DNA of 64,000 bases from Diplonema papillatum (Eukaryota; Euglenozoa; Diplonemea; Diplonemida; Diplonemidae), in contig JAPJBO010000310.1 of the NCBI GenBank assembly GCA_030068145.1, forward strand, positions 171,757 through 235,756, in the 5' to 3' direction. The notes beneath the pieces are model-generated. The model saw nothing but the letters and a program-made list of their open reading frames with translations, ran no database searches and had not been told where the DNA came from. Of this stretch, positions 1-11,330 are shown one piece after another; the stretch's first letter is position 1, and the number at the start of each line of letters is the position of its first letter. Both the position numbers and the translations under genes were made by a program.

Positions 1-720
1 AGAGGAGCTGAGTTTCGATTCGATGGTGTTTTTCCTCCGGCACAACCGCGTTTGTCATCACTAGAAGGAGACGGTTGGTAGCGTAGCGTGGGTTGCTTGC
101 ACTGCAGTGCTGGTGTGGTCATGCCTGTGGGTAGCCGGGACGTGGCTTTGGACCAGCACGTTTGAACCCGGCTGTTTGGCTGCTGCCCTGGTCCCGACGT
201 TGCGCACGCCAACACAGCAGCATCCCTGGGGGCCCCCACTCGTTTGCTGTTTCTGCGGCGGGGCTGGTGTTGTCGTGTTGGTTGGCGAGCATACTTCAGT
301 GGCACTACCGGACGATCACTGCGGGTCCGTTGGCACTTGCTCTGCATCTGGAGCACTTCTTTTCCGACGGCGCAGTCGCAAATGCTGATCATATTGCTTG
401 TGAATGAAGCAATTGGCTCATTTTCCTGGTAGTTTGGGCCTGTTTGAGTCCTGGGGCCGCTACTTATCTGAAATAGAAGCTGATCTGGCATGCTTGTCGA
501 TTTGTAGAAATGGGCCATGCCTGCGACACCCCATTTTAGGTCATTTTTGACCCGAAAATTGCCACTTTATCTCATTTCCTCCTGCTTTGTGGCCAGCCAG
601 CGCCCGAACGGGGCACTATTTTCGGTTTCCTGACCGTTTTGGGCCCACACCACTTCATTTTCACGACCTTCTTCACCAAATGACCAAAAACACGAAATTT
701 TCACCCGCCCTAGGGCAGTG
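1..720. other. Non-coding flank, no gene recognised
   Basis: No reading frame here has coding character. Near position 72 lies the motif TTGGTAGCGTAG, preceded by a short purine-rich stretch. Similar motifs recur near 1291, 9131, 24968, 30887, 49070 and 58630 and look like a retrotransposon LTR/primer-binding-site junction. Nothing else is supported. Confidence 0.5.
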
Positions 721-826
721 AAGCTGGTAAACATTGAGTAAACGCGTTTACTCCAAAATGAGTAAACGTAAACGTTTATAAACGGTAAACGTTTACGTTT
801 ACTCGCGGTAAACGTTTACTCGCCTC
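721..826. repeat. Cluster of palindromic GTAAACG motifs
   Basis: GTAAACG and its complement CGTTTAC alternate many times within about 90 bases, making several overlapping short palindromes such as GTAAACGTTTAC. It borders the 3' end of a minus-strand reading frame. It could be a foldback element end or a protein-binding cluster; neither is shown. Confidence 0.6.
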
Positions 827-1104
827 CAGAGCACGGTTAGACCATACTTGGCCTCCTGGCGCAACCCACGTTCCATCAGGCTGTCCATCTCTTTTATGGC
901 GGCGTCAAGCATCACCCCACCGAGTTCTTCGGGCGTTGGGGGGGTGTACTCATCGTGTGCTGATAGCCCGCACAGGACTGAAACCATGGTCAGGAACGAA
1001 CGACCAGTAGCCTTGTTAAACCCGATGGCTTCTTCATAGAAGAAGTCCCTGATGGCTTCGTGGGCGTCCACTACAGTGGTCGCTCGAGTGAGGAATGGCA
1101 CCAT
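799..1104 (-). CDS. Hypothetical protein fragment, unrecognised
   Basis: A 101-codon minus-strand frame starts at an ATG and has a soluble-protein-like composition (for example FFYEEAIGFNKATGRSFLTM and ELGGVMLDAAIKEMDSLMER). The frame is also open for 15 codons upstream, giving a Lys-rich lead-in after a TGA, and a possible AG acceptor lies just there, so this may be one exon. Its last codons run into the GTAAACG palindrome cluster, so the 3' end may be a fusion with repeat DNA. I do not recognise the family. It could be a remnant of a mobile element gene. Confidence 0.3.
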   Translation of the reverse strand: MVPFLTRATTVVDAHEAIRDFFYEEAIGFNKATGRSFLTMVSVLCGLSAHDEYTPPTPEELGGVMLDAAIKEMDSLMERGLRQEAKYGLTVLWRRVNVYRE

Positions 1105-2204
1105 ATTCAGCTGCTTCGTCTTGGCTTTCTCGTTTTTCTTCTGCTGCCTTCAGGGATGTTTGCTACCACCGTGGATCTTTTGGGGTGCAGCCGCCAGTGC
1201 CGCTGCCTTGGCCGAGCAGGTGCTCAGCAGGGGCGGTGGAGAAGGCCTTATCGCAGGACTTGCTGGTTACCTTGCGCATCTTCGATCCGGGTAGTTGGCA
1301 GCGTACTACATGAAACTTACCAAAGCAGGTGAGTTTCCGCTACTGCGCACAAACAACAAATCATACAGAAGGCTCCATTCATAGGGTTAGCTTCAGTTTC
1401 AATTGTGAGGCAAATCCTCACATTTTGGAAAAAAAAAAAAAAACGGAAAAAAAAAAAGGAGCCCAGCACAAGCTGCTGGTGTTGACAAAAAAAAGTCTGG
1501 GGAGGAAACTGGTGTCACATCCTCTAGTCCACCTTGGAAAACGGAAAAATCCGAAAGAAATATGCGTTTTTTTCGGGAACCCTGGGGGCCAGTCCCGTGG
1601 TGTATGGGTCAAACTGGGTCCAACTGCTGGTGGGGCCTAGCTAAAGTCTCATCATCAGGAGGGCAGTCATAAATACGTCACCAAGAAACATACCCAAAAA
1701 AAAAAAAAATCGCCGCTGCGCGGGGCCAAGAAACTACCCCCCTCTCAAAAGTGTATCCAAAAAAAAATTTGCCGCTGCGCGGGGCCTGAGTCAACAATAA
1801 TAAGCCAAACCCGTTCTTATACAAGACGGGGAGGACGCGATCTGAAACACAGGGGTCCTCGGTGAAGCACCCTGGTTCAGTCGGTCGGGAGTCCAACCCA
1901 CTGCACCACGGTGCAACAGCGAACAGAGGCTTTTCTTCCGCGCAAACTGCGCTTTTTCTGAAGAGCTTCTAGCCGAACCCCTGTTTTTTACATCTCTTCG
2001 AGACAAAAAGTGCCCAATATAGCTTTCCCACCAGAAAATGGCTGTCCCTTACATTATTTTTAGGTTGTACACGATTTTGAGGGTCACGCTAATACCCTGG
2101 CTCCATTCAGCAAAAAAAAAAAAAAAAAAAAAAAAACATCAAAACAAGACACGCTCTCCTCTCAGGAACCTACCCAATCCGAAAGAAAAACCACAAGAGA
2201 GAAG
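1105..2204. other. Upstream region of the ABC-class ATPase gene
   Basis: No gene is recognised. It holds a copy of the dispersed TTGGCAGCGTACTAC motif (about 1289-1370), several long A-tracts (1429-1460, 1690-1709, 2111-2136) and two short GCCGCTGCGCGGGGCC repeats near 1711 and 1771. The last 70 bases before the ATG are A/C-rich and could be 5' UTR; this is inference. Confidence 0.4.
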
Positions 2205-5200
2205 ATGGGCGGTGGCAAGGGAGCCTTTTATAAGGCGAAGTACGGCGGAGGTGGTAAGGGGGGCGGGAAAGGGTCGAAGGAAGAGGCCTCCGGCGGCGGC
2301 GGGAAAGGCAGCCTGTTCGACAGAGCGGCCGGAGCGTCAGGAAGCAACGGAGCGCAGGAGAACGATGGGGACGTGGACATGGGTCGAACGTGGAACGCGT
2401 CCGACGCGCAACCCTCGACGAAGGAGAGCCTGGTGTCCAAGCTCATCGGGCTGGAAGGCAGGCAGTACCCGATGTACCGTGGCATCGAAAACTACGCGTA
2501 CAGGTTCAGCGAGGGCTTCACCCTCATATTGGACCGGGCGCAGACCGACCCTTACGCACCGCCGTCGAAAATGAGGTTCCTCGTCTCTTCGCAGACAACT
2601 GGATACTCGGCTGGCCTCGTGTCGAATAGAGTGCGTAGAATCGCACTTGCGGACTACCTGTGCCGCAGGTTCTGGGAGGAGGTTCACCACATCGGTCTCG
2701 ACGAGGTGAAGCAGTCGGCATCGTATCACGCCGCGAAGGGCGGGGAGCTTAACATCGAGCGCCCCACGCAGCACGTTCTCGAGCGGACTTCGGTCGTCGT
2801 GTATCCGAACATGGAGGTCGAGGTGCGCTTCCAGCTCTCGCTGCCGGCGAGGGGGCGGAGCATTCTGGGCGAAGAATGCGCCCGGCTGGTCTGCGGCACG
2901 CTGCCGTCGGTCATCTCGAAGACGATCCCCGCGGGAGCGAACGACATGGCCCGCATTTCGAGCCACCTGGAGTGCGTCGAGGACCAGGAGAGCCTTCGGC
3001 TGTCGCTGCCGGCGCTGAACCTCGTCGCGTTCGTCGCGAACGGCGCGATCCTGCCCCGGCGCGGCGGCGACGACGACCGGCCGATGGAAGGTCGGCGCGG
3101 GGAGGCCACGCGGCCGGTGCCGTTTCGCTCGCCGGAGTCGATGCAGGTGACGGTCAAGCTGCCGAACCGGGGCGAGGTGACGGGGATGGGCATCCGGCCG
3201 GGGGTAACGCTGATCGTGGGAGGTGGGTTCCACGGCAAGTCGACGCTGCTGCGGGCGTTGGAAGTCGGCGTGTACAACCACGTGCCGGGGGACGGGCGGG
3301 AGTTCGTCGTTTCGGTGCCGGATGCCGTCAAAGTCCGGGCCGAGGACAAGCGGGGCGTGCAGAACGTGAACATCAGCCCCTTCCTCAACAACCTGCCCAT
3401 GGGCAAGCCGACGGACAACTTCTCGACGCAGGACGCGTCCGGGTCCACGTCGCAGGCGTCGAACATCATCGAAGCCCTCGAAGTCGGCGCCTCCGCGTTG
3501 CTCATCGACGAGGACACCTGCGCCACCAACTTCATGATCCGTGACCGCCGCATGCAGCTGCTCGTCTCCAAGGACAAGGAACCCATCACCCCGTTCATCC
3601 TCAAGGTTTGCTCCCGGCTTCTATCGGGACCGCGTAGAGGGAGGGAAAACGAGACTCCTCCAGTGCAGACACGGAAAGCCTGGGAGCTACAATATTATAC
3701 GGGGAGCAAAGTGTACAATACTGATAGAAATCTCAACCCTCACCCGACAAGGAACCCATCACCCCGTTCATCCTCAAGGTTTGCTCCCGGCTTCTATCGG
3801 GACCGCGTAGAGAGGGGGGAAAAATGAGACTCCTCCAGTGCAGACACGTAAAGCCTGGGAGCTACAATATTATACGGGGAGCAAAGTGTACAATACTAAT
3901 AGAAATCTCAACCCTCACCCGACAAGGAACCCATCACCCCGTTCATCCTCAAGGTTTGCTCCCGGCTTCTCGGGACCGCGTAGAGGGAGGGAAAACGAGA
4001 CTCCTCCAGTGCAGACACGTAACGCCTGGGAGTTACAATATTATACGGGGAGCAAAGTGTACAATACTAATAGAAATCTCAACCCTCACCCGACAAGGAA
4101 CCCATCACCCCGTTCATCCTCAAGGTTTGCTCCCGGCTTCTGTCGGGACCGCGTAGAGGGGGGGAAAACGAGACTCCTCCAGTGCAGACACGTAAAGCCT
4201 GGGAGTTACAATATTATACGGGAGCAAAGTGTACAATACTAATAAAAATCTCAACCCTCACCCGACAAGAAACCCATCACCCCGTTCATCCTCAAGGTTT
4301 GCTCCCGGCTTCTATCGGGACCGCGTAGAGGGGGGGGAAAATGAGACTCCTCCAGTGCAGACACGGAAAGCCTGGGAGTTACAATATTATACGGGGAGCA
4401 AAGTGTACAATACTAATAGAAATCTCAACCCTCACCCGACAAGGAACCCATCACCCCGTTCATTCATAAGGTTTGCTCCCGGCTTCTCGGGACCGCGTAG
4501 AGGGAGGGAAAACGAGACTCCTCCAGTGCAGACACGTAGCGCCTGGGAGTTACAATATTATACAGGGAGCAAAGTGTACAATACTGATAGAAATCTCAAC
4601 CCGACAAGGAACCCATCACCCCGTTCATCCTCAAGGTTTGCTCCCGGCTTCTCATCGGACCAGTGATACAATGCTGGTATCTGATGGCGACTGAGTCCGA
4701 TGCAGCAGACGATGATGGTGTTGATGGCAGCCACACTACTAGTGACGTACTATAGACCACAGTGGTAGAATTGCTGGTGTCACGATAGCGATTGCACTAG
4801 CAGACTTATGGTGTTGATGGCAGCCACACTACTAGTGACGTGCCATAGACCACAGTGATAGAATGCTGGTGTCACGATAGCGACTGCACTAGCAGAGTCC
4901 GATGTAGCAGACTTATGGTGTTGATGGCAGCCACACTACTAGTGACGTACCATAGGCCACAGTGGTAGAATTGCTGGTGTCACGATAGCGATTGCACTAG
5001 CAGACTTATGGTGTTGATGGCAGCCACACTACTAGTGACGTACCATAGACCACAGTGGTAGAATTGCTGGTGTCACGATAGCGATTGCACTAGCAGACTT
5101 ATGGTGTTGATGGCAGCCACACTACTCCTATACAACAGCGGCAGCACGAGGCCACAGTGATATAATGCTGGATGCCATGATGGCGACTACACAAACAGAG

Positions 5201-7578
5201 GCATAGCACGAGTCCCCTGTAGCAATCTATGGGTGTAGAGAGAAAGCGAGACAACCGACTGAGCGAATATCGCCAGAAACACTAAGGAATGAAAAGGCAA
5301 TGGACATCCTGGCTCAAGCATGAGTCAAATTCTAGCCCGATACCGTAAAGCTTCCTATCACTGACCACATGCAGCTCGTGTCGAAAGACACTAATCTGTA
5401 CGTCCCACGAGATCGTCGGAAACACAAAAATAACGTGGGGGAGGAATGTACCTGGTGTAATAGTGCGTTGCTCAGGGTAGTCGAAGGCCTGACAATCACA
5501 CTAGTGCAAAAAACTTACACTTGGTGTCGGGCACAAACAGTCCCGGACATGGCTAGCCATGACCCTTTGTGAAAGTTTACACCGAAGAACAACCCACACC
5601 CACATAGCCCTTACTTGCTCTTAAGATAACCCATTTCATAAAGGTCAATACCGGAATCTGCGACGAACGCTGCAAGTAAAACATCCCTGGTGACCTCGCC
5701 CAAGTTCGTTTCCCCGAGTCAAGGCAGTCACTCATAGGGATATCAGTATCAAAGACGTGTTCTTACCTCTCCCTTTTTCTTGGCAGCTCTCGTCAGACAA
5801 TACGAACAGCAGAAACTCCCATCACTTCATGCCACGTTAACAACTACCATCAGTTCACGCCTACCACTAACACTTCATGCCTGCAGGTTCGCCAACTTTT
5901 CAATGAGTTCGGAACGTCGACTGTGTGCGTAGTCGGTGGTGCAGGGGACTATCTGGAAGTCGCTGATCAGGTTGTGATGATGGACTCATACGAGCCGAAG
6001 GATGTCACAGCAGAGGCGAAGGCAATCGTGCAACAGGTAGCCTTTTCTTTTTCTGATTCCTCACCCTCACGATTGTGGGGACGATGACTGCAGGCTTCGG
6101 CTTGTATGGAGGAAAGAGGCGCAAGCAACCACGGCCTTATCATGACTGTCTCGTTTGAACATTTTCCAGCTAATACGAGAGAGATGTGACGCGCGCTTAT
6201 CATGGCAGGCTTCATACACACTCCCTTGACACTTCAACCCAAGGTACACTGCACGCGACACTTTTCACTTCTCACTTGATCGCCTCACACACTGCATACG
6301 ACACTTTCCACTTTTCACTTGACACACTTCTCACATACACTTTTCTTGACACCCTTAAGATGCCACCTCGTGTGACACGCTTCGCATGACAGACTTCGCC
6401 TCACACACTGCATACGACACTTTTCTTGACACACTTCGCATGCCACACCTCGCGTGACAGACTTCATTTGACACGCTTCACATGATGTACCCCAATCTCC
6501 TCCTGTGTCAAGCCGAAGCGAACAGCTCACAGAGTCATACGAACCGTGGAGGTAGCAAGAGGCAAAGTTGGTAGGGTGCGGTCAGAGAGAGAAAAGAGAT
6601 TTGCGAAGCGAGCCGTTTTTTGTTTTTGCGTTCTAGTGGTTCATTCCATTCAATCGACCAGCATCGAGAGACTCATGGAGCTTCACACGCCACCTCGTGT
6701 GACACGCTTTGCACGAGAGGCTTCACATGACTTCGCTCAAACACTCTGTACGACACTTTTTCTGGGCGCACTTCGCTTGCCACACCTCGTGTGACACGCT
6801 TCACATGACTTCGCTTCACACACTGTATACGACACTTTTCTTGACACACTTCGCATGCCGCACCTTGCGTGACAGGCTTCACTTGACACGCTTTACATGA
6901 TGTAACTCAATTTCCTCCTGTGCCATCGTCCCGAGTGTTCAAGCCGAAGCGAACAGCTCACAGAGTCATACGAACGTGGAGGTAGAAAGAGGCAGGATTG
7001 GCCAGAGAGAGAAAAGAGATCCGCGAAACGAGCCGTCTTTTGGGTTTGCCTTCTGATGATTCATCCCATTCCATTCAATCGACCAACATCGAGAGACTCA
7101 CGGGAGATTCATCGTTTTTCCAAAACACAAACAGCTACCCAGCGGCATGTCAACAGCAGACCGAGAGCGTGAGAGCGGGCAGACCTTCGGCAAAGTGACG
7201 CAGCGGATTCCCCTCGCAGATGGAGTGAAGGAGTGTGTGTCACACCAAAAAGCGAAGGTGATGCCCCGCGGCATCGACACGCTGGTGTTCGGCTCCGAGA
7301 ACATCGACTTCTCCTTCGTGGAACAGGTCGTCGAAAAGGGCCAGCTCGCCGCCATCGGCGACTACATCCAGGCCATGACACGCTTCATGGACGGCCGAGC
7401 CACCCTGAAGCAGATTCTGGACCGAATGGAGAAAATGATGGACACCGACGTCGGCTGTGCCATGGACCTCATTAAGCCGGCCTGGATGGTCCCAGGAGGC
7501 ACGTACAGCAGGCCCCGCCGGCTCGAAGTCGCTGCAGCTATCAACCGCCTGCGAACGATGAAGTTCTTGATTGCCTGA
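2205..7578 (+). CDS. Predicted ABC-class ATPase, three exons
   Basis: Exons are 2205-3605, 5887-6036 and 7135-7578 (stop TGA), giving 664 codons before the stop. All junctions are phase 0: AAG|GTTTGC, CAG|GTTCGC, CAG|GTAGCC and CAG|CTACCC. The spliced protein matches the predicted ABC-class ATPase family (COG3044 / Pfam ABC_ATPase), which is broadly distributed and functionally uncharacterised. Visible features are a Gly/Lys-rich leader (residues 1-45), the conserved N-terminal domain with the QTDPYAPPSKMR stretch, a P-loop GGGFHGKST at residues 339-347, a signature-like ASGSTSQASN, and a Walker B-like ALLIDED at 431-437. Exon 2 carries VVGGAGDYLEVAD. Exon 3 carries the family C-terminus ending in a helix rich in AAAINRLR. 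Length fits the family plus the leader. Both introns are packed with tandem repeats. The exon 1 donor is copied seven times, so which donor is used is uncertain. Confidence 0.88.
3573..4655 (+). repeat. Tandem array spanning the exon 1 / intron 1 junction
   Basis: A unit of about 172 bases (165-175) is present seven times. Each unit starts with the last 33 bases of exon 1 (GACAAGGAACCCATCACC...), continues through the AAG|GTTTGC donor and then has about 140 bases of intron. Unit starts are 3573, 3746, 3921, 4092, 4264, 4438 and 4603. Copies are about 95% alike with small indels, so the array is young. Each copy keeps a usable donor. Confidence 0.92.
4710..5175 (+). repeat. 93-bp tandem repeat in intron 1
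   Basis: About five copies start with GGTGTTGATGGCAGCCACAC at 4717, 4810, 4917, 5010 and 5103. The period is 93 bases, with one 107-base unit. The array directly follows the exon-junction array and has no coding content. Confidence 0.85.
5516..5645 (+). repeat. Dispersed SINE-like repeat, 5' part
   Basis: The block containing CAGTCCCGGACATGGCTAGC recurs at 30345 and 48296, and related pieces occur at 40085, 41838 and 47085. Longer copies end in ...ACTCTAAAAA. I treat this as a short retroposon-like family; no internal Pol III boxes were identified. Confidence 0.6.
6230..7095 (+). repeat. Duplicated minisatellite block in intron 2
   Basis: Two imperfect copies of a roughly 400-base block are seen. 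Each has several variants of GACACACTTCGCATGCCACA followed by a unique stretch (GTTCAAGCCGAAGCGAACAG..., about 6517-6680 and 6938-7095). The second copy ends 40 bases before the exon 3 acceptor. Confidence 0.75.
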
Positions 7579-8529
7579 ACTGCTCGCGCATCCTCCCCCC
7601 GCATGCCGCGATGAAGTCACAATGGAAACATGTTGCGCCCAGACCATTTTGAACCGGGCTTATGGTGGACAAATCTTGGGACTTTTGGCTAAGGTTTGAA
7701 GACTTTGTGCTGATCACCCCGCACAGGACGGGTGGGACTACTTCAAGTCCGTCGTCGCGCTAACGACAGCCGTGACTGTTACCGGAAGCGAGTTGGCCGG
7801 CCCGAAGCTGCATCAGGGTTCATGATGAGAGGCGGTACTGTCAGTGTAGTCGTCGCTGCGAAACCGTCGATAGTTACCAACCTGCCTTTGGGGTACCAGA
7901 GCTTGCGGTTCCAGATAGAAGGACAGTGTGCACAGAGCCTCCACTGCTCGGACTTACCCCCGGTGCTTTCTGTGTCTCCGGACTGCTTGTCACCAGGAAA
8001 CCCAGCCTCCTTATTCAAAGTGTTCGAAGGGTCTCGCTCAAGCACTCTCCGTTGATGACGACATCGCTGTTGTTCCTGGTAACTCAATAGCCTGCGACGA
8101 CGCTTGCGACGCGCTGGACACGTGTTCTGCGAAGTCAGGTTCCCTGTCGAGAACCCATCTTCGGGGTCGAATGGCGTGGTGATTTCACGCGCCACACCGG
8201 GCGGGTCAGGTCTGGACTCAGATTGAAGGTGTTGTGAGTGGCGCTCTCGGGTGCTACCCGCGGCTCCTGATTTCTTCCAGGCCTTCTTGCACGTTGTGCC
8301 CGCAATGAAGTGTCAGCTTGGAACTGTTACGAACAAGAGGAATCCAACTGGTTAATTAAACCACAGCATTTCGCTTCATCACAGCGATGGCGAGTGGAAT
8401 GTGACTTCTGCCCAGTGCCCTGAATGTCAAGGGGTAAGTCCGAGCCTCAACTGCTCGGACTTACCCCCGGTGTTTTCTGTGTGCGGGGGGGGGGTTTCAC
8501 TCCGCTTTGTTTAGCTAACCTAAGCCGGT

Positions 8530-9010
8530 CCATCCCTTTCTCCTGGATCTACATCGAATTGCCTGCCGCTGTGCATCACAGTGAATCACGGTCCAGTCCG
8601 TTCCTATCCCCTAGTGCTGCATCGAATTGCCCGGAGCTGTTTGTTCGGTCTATCGCGGTCTGTCAAGAGGGGATGGACTGGCTTAGGCAACCTTCGTTTT
8701 GCGGCAGATGAACTCGTTGGACAAGTATCTTGAGCCACGATTTCGCCCGCATTTCTGGCTGGCCGCTCGCCATCGACGACTGGCACCGCATTGTCTGCCC
8801 AATTCGCCAGCGAGCTTGCTGCTGTATTGGAGATCTTGTCTCAATCAGGCAACCTTCGTTTTGTGGTAGATGAAGTCGTTGGACAAGTATCTTGAGCCAC
8901 GATTTATCCCGCATTTCTGGCTGGCCTCTCGCCATTGGCGGCTGACTTCCGATGGTTCCACCACATTGTCTGCCCAATCCCCAGCGAGCTTGCTGCTGTA
9001 TCGGAGATCT
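8530..9010. repeat. 162-bp direct duplication and dispersed element
   Basis: The block beginning AGGCAACCTTCGTTTTG occurs at 8686 and again at 8848, about 90% identical. The preceding stretch (8540-8680), with repeated ATCGAATTGCC, is related in inverted orientation to 45570-45730, so it belongs to a dispersed family. Confidence 0.7.
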
Positions 9011-9289
9011 TGTCTCAATTGTGTCTGTAATGGCCGCTGCAGCTTGTTAGTGTGCGCTTCGGCTCATTTGCAACCTTCAACGTTCGTTCCGTCTGTCTGT
9101 AACAATGCGTTGTTGGTGCTAAGAATTAGTAGTTGGCAGCGTACTACACGAAGCTTACCAAAGCAGGTGAGTTCCGCTATTGCGCACAAACAACGAGGCT
9201 GCGCGTCGTGAGCTAGCGGCCGACCCTTGCTCAAGTGGCCGCGATCTGCGATGGATAACCCTCGCTGGCCCAAGTTATGGTTTGCGATC

Positions 9290-9735
9290 TGAGTTCGTTG
9301 ACTCAGCTAGTCGGCGCATGATTAGCCCGCACTTTCAATCATCCTGGACGTGCGAATAGATGGACTGGCCAACCATCATCAGTCATGACTTCGCGTGCCT
9401 GACACCTGATCTGCGATGGATGAACTTGTTGCATTCAGTCACAAGTTCACCCGCATGATGGGTCCGCACTGCGAATAGATGGGCTTGCTGACCATCATCA
9501 GTCACTAACCACTTCACGTGCCTGACCTTTCACTTCATTTAATACCCCGCCTGATTGATTATCCTGCACTTGCGAATAGATGGGCTGGGCAACCAACATC
9601 AGTCATGATTCCGTGGGCCCGGCCGGCCTCGATTTGCGATAGATGAACTTGTTGCCTCGCTTCAGTCACGAGTTCACCTGCATGATCAGCCTCCAGTTGC
9701 GGATAGATGGGCTCGCCGACCATCAGTCACACGCA
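9290..9735. repeat. Irregular tandem repeats
   Basis: Variants of GAATAGATGGGCTGGCCAACCA and GATGAACTTGTTGC...CAGTCAC alternate three to four times. No coding potential is visible. Confidence 0.65.
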
Positions 9736-10017
9736 CGCATTCGGCCTTGAATGGAGTATAACACTTCAACTGCTCGACGATCGAAGTTAGTCTTCTCTGT
9801 CTTCTCGTTTGATCATCTTTTTCGGTTGGGGCCCACCGCTGATCTCGGAGTCGGAATCATATTGTCTTCGGAAAAATATTGGATAGGAAAATATTTGGAT
9901 AGGAAAAATATTTGGATAGGAACTACCGTATGCGGGTTTAATACGAAACGTGTAAATGTTTCTTAGCTACTTTTTTGGCCAAAGTGTTTCTTAATTAACA
10001 CGTTTCGTACTAAAAAC

Positions 10018-10509
10018 ATGGGGTCTGACGTACTTAGTGAGGAAAAACGTATCGCGGTCAGAGTATTAGCGACAAGAGCGTTCTGGCACTTGTGCATGAA
10101 GACGACAGGCGTGGGCGGGCTCTGGGATGCAGTCTATGAACTGCAGCGCCGCAAACAAGGAATGGTAACCGCAGCTCCAATCGTGTTCACGAAGGTGTTC
10201 CTTAGGCGGGCACGCGTCAATGATGACAGGATCTGCGCATTCACTCAGTACGAGACACTCGTTGAAGTTGCGAAGGAGTTCGGCGAGAAAGTTGTCCCCG
10301 CAACCGGTGGCAGTGTTGGCGGTGGCTCTCGGAGCTGGAGACTTCCAGCTCCCGGCTCTTGGGAGCCAGCTCGGGAGCTGGAAAGAGCCAGCAGGAGCCA
10401 GCAGGGCACAATAAAAAGCCATCTCAAAATTCCGGGCGAGTTTCGTGGTGACCGGGTTGAGCGACGCAAATTTACTGGAAGAGAAAGTTTCCGATCCAAC
10501 AGGAGATGA
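10018..10509 (+). CDS. Hypothetical protein in transposon-like unit
   Basis: An ATG-initiated frame of 163 codons starts 2 bases after the foldback arm. The first 100 residues look like a soluble protein (for example RAFWHLCMKTTGVGGLWDAV). The remainder is translated from GGAGCTGG-type low-complexity DNA and is probably not authentic. I do not recognise the family. It is a candidate passenger or decayed transposase piece; a chance frame is possible. Confidence 0.3.
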   Translation: MGSDVLSEEKRIAVRVLATRAFWHLCMKTTGVGGLWDAVYELQRRKQGMVTAAPIVFTKVFLRRARVNDDRICAFTQYETLVEVAKEFGEKVVPATGGSVGGGSRSWRLPAPGSWEPARELERASRSQQGTIKSHLKIPGEFRGDRVERRKFTGRESFRSNRR

Positions 10510-10689
10510 AGCCGACCAAGGTTTCGTTGAAGACAGCCCCCAGGCAGTGTTGGCGGTGGCTCCCAGCTCTTGGGAGCTGGTTCTTATGGCTCTTTGGGAG
10601 CTGGGAAGAGCCAGCGGGAGCTGGGTTTCTGGTGAAAATTTTGCTCGTGCGTGCAGCAGACCTTTTTTGACGATTTTTAGCTCGCGATA

Positions 10690-11330
10690 AGCTCCGATGA
10701 AGAGAACCGTGAAGAATGGATCCGGGGACCAAGAAGTATGTGCGTGGTTCGCGGGTCTTTACAAGATGCAGGGCACCGGACATGGAAACCACCAGGTTTG
10801 TGACGGGAAGGACGGGAATCGATCCCCTGGGTGGTGCAGTTTTTTTCGCCGTCCACGGAGCAGACCTTTTTCAACGACTCTTTGCTCGCGATCAGCTCCG
10901 ATGAAGAGAACCGCGAAAATTAGACCTGAGGATCAGAAAGTACGTGCGTGGTTCGCGGGTCTTTATGCTATGCTGGGCACCGGGCGTGGAAACCACCAGG
11001 TGTGTGTTAAGAAGGGCGGGAATCGATCCCCTGAATGGTGGCATTTTCCCGCCTGTCCACGTAGCAGATCTTTTTCGACGAATTTACGCTCGCAATCAGC
11101 TCCGATGAAGAGATCCGTGAAAATTAGACCCGGGGATTACAAAATATGTGCGTGGTTTGTGGGTTTTTGTAAGAGACAGGGCCCCGGCGCGGAAACCACC
11201 GGGTGTGCATCGAGAAGGACGGGAATCAATCCCCCGAGTGGTGACATTTTTTTGCTGGTCCACGTAGCAGACCTTTTTCGGCGATTTTTTGCTCGTGATC
11301 AGCTCCGATGAAGAGATCCGCAAAAAATAG
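10690..11330 (+). repeat. 204-bp tandem repeat with an in-frame open reading frame
   Basis: AGCTCCGATGAAGAGA recurs at 10690, 10894, 11098 and 11301, giving a 204-base period (68 codons). Copies are roughly 80% identical, yet the frame 10697-11311 stays open across three copies, with recurring AWF-GLY and GNRSP motifs. The period being a multiple of three may be chance; selection is not shown. Confidence 0.75.

Larger units (their letters stand above)
7579..9863. other. Repeat-rich intergenic region
   Basis: No gene is supported. A block around the sequence GGACTTACCCCCGGTG occurs twice (about 7940 and 8455). Other tandem units are listed separately. A TTGGCAGCGTACTAC motif lies at 9131. Confidence 0.5.

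Noticed and set aside
1840-1935. tRNA-like stretch on the minus strand (TGGTGCAGTGGGTTGG)
   Set aside because: An A-box-like sequence is present, but no B box or cloverleaf could be found.
2337-3281. Long minus-strand frame antisense to the ABC ATPase exon
   Set aside because: It is the shadow of a G/C-rich third-position exon; the + strand carries the conserved family motifs.
5300-5330. TGGCTCAAG resembling the 3' end of a dinoflagellate spliced leader
   Set aside because: Only about nine bases match, and the upstream part of the leader is absent; a related site at 32115 reads TGACTCAAG. It is part of a dispersed repeat, so it was not used as lineage evidence.
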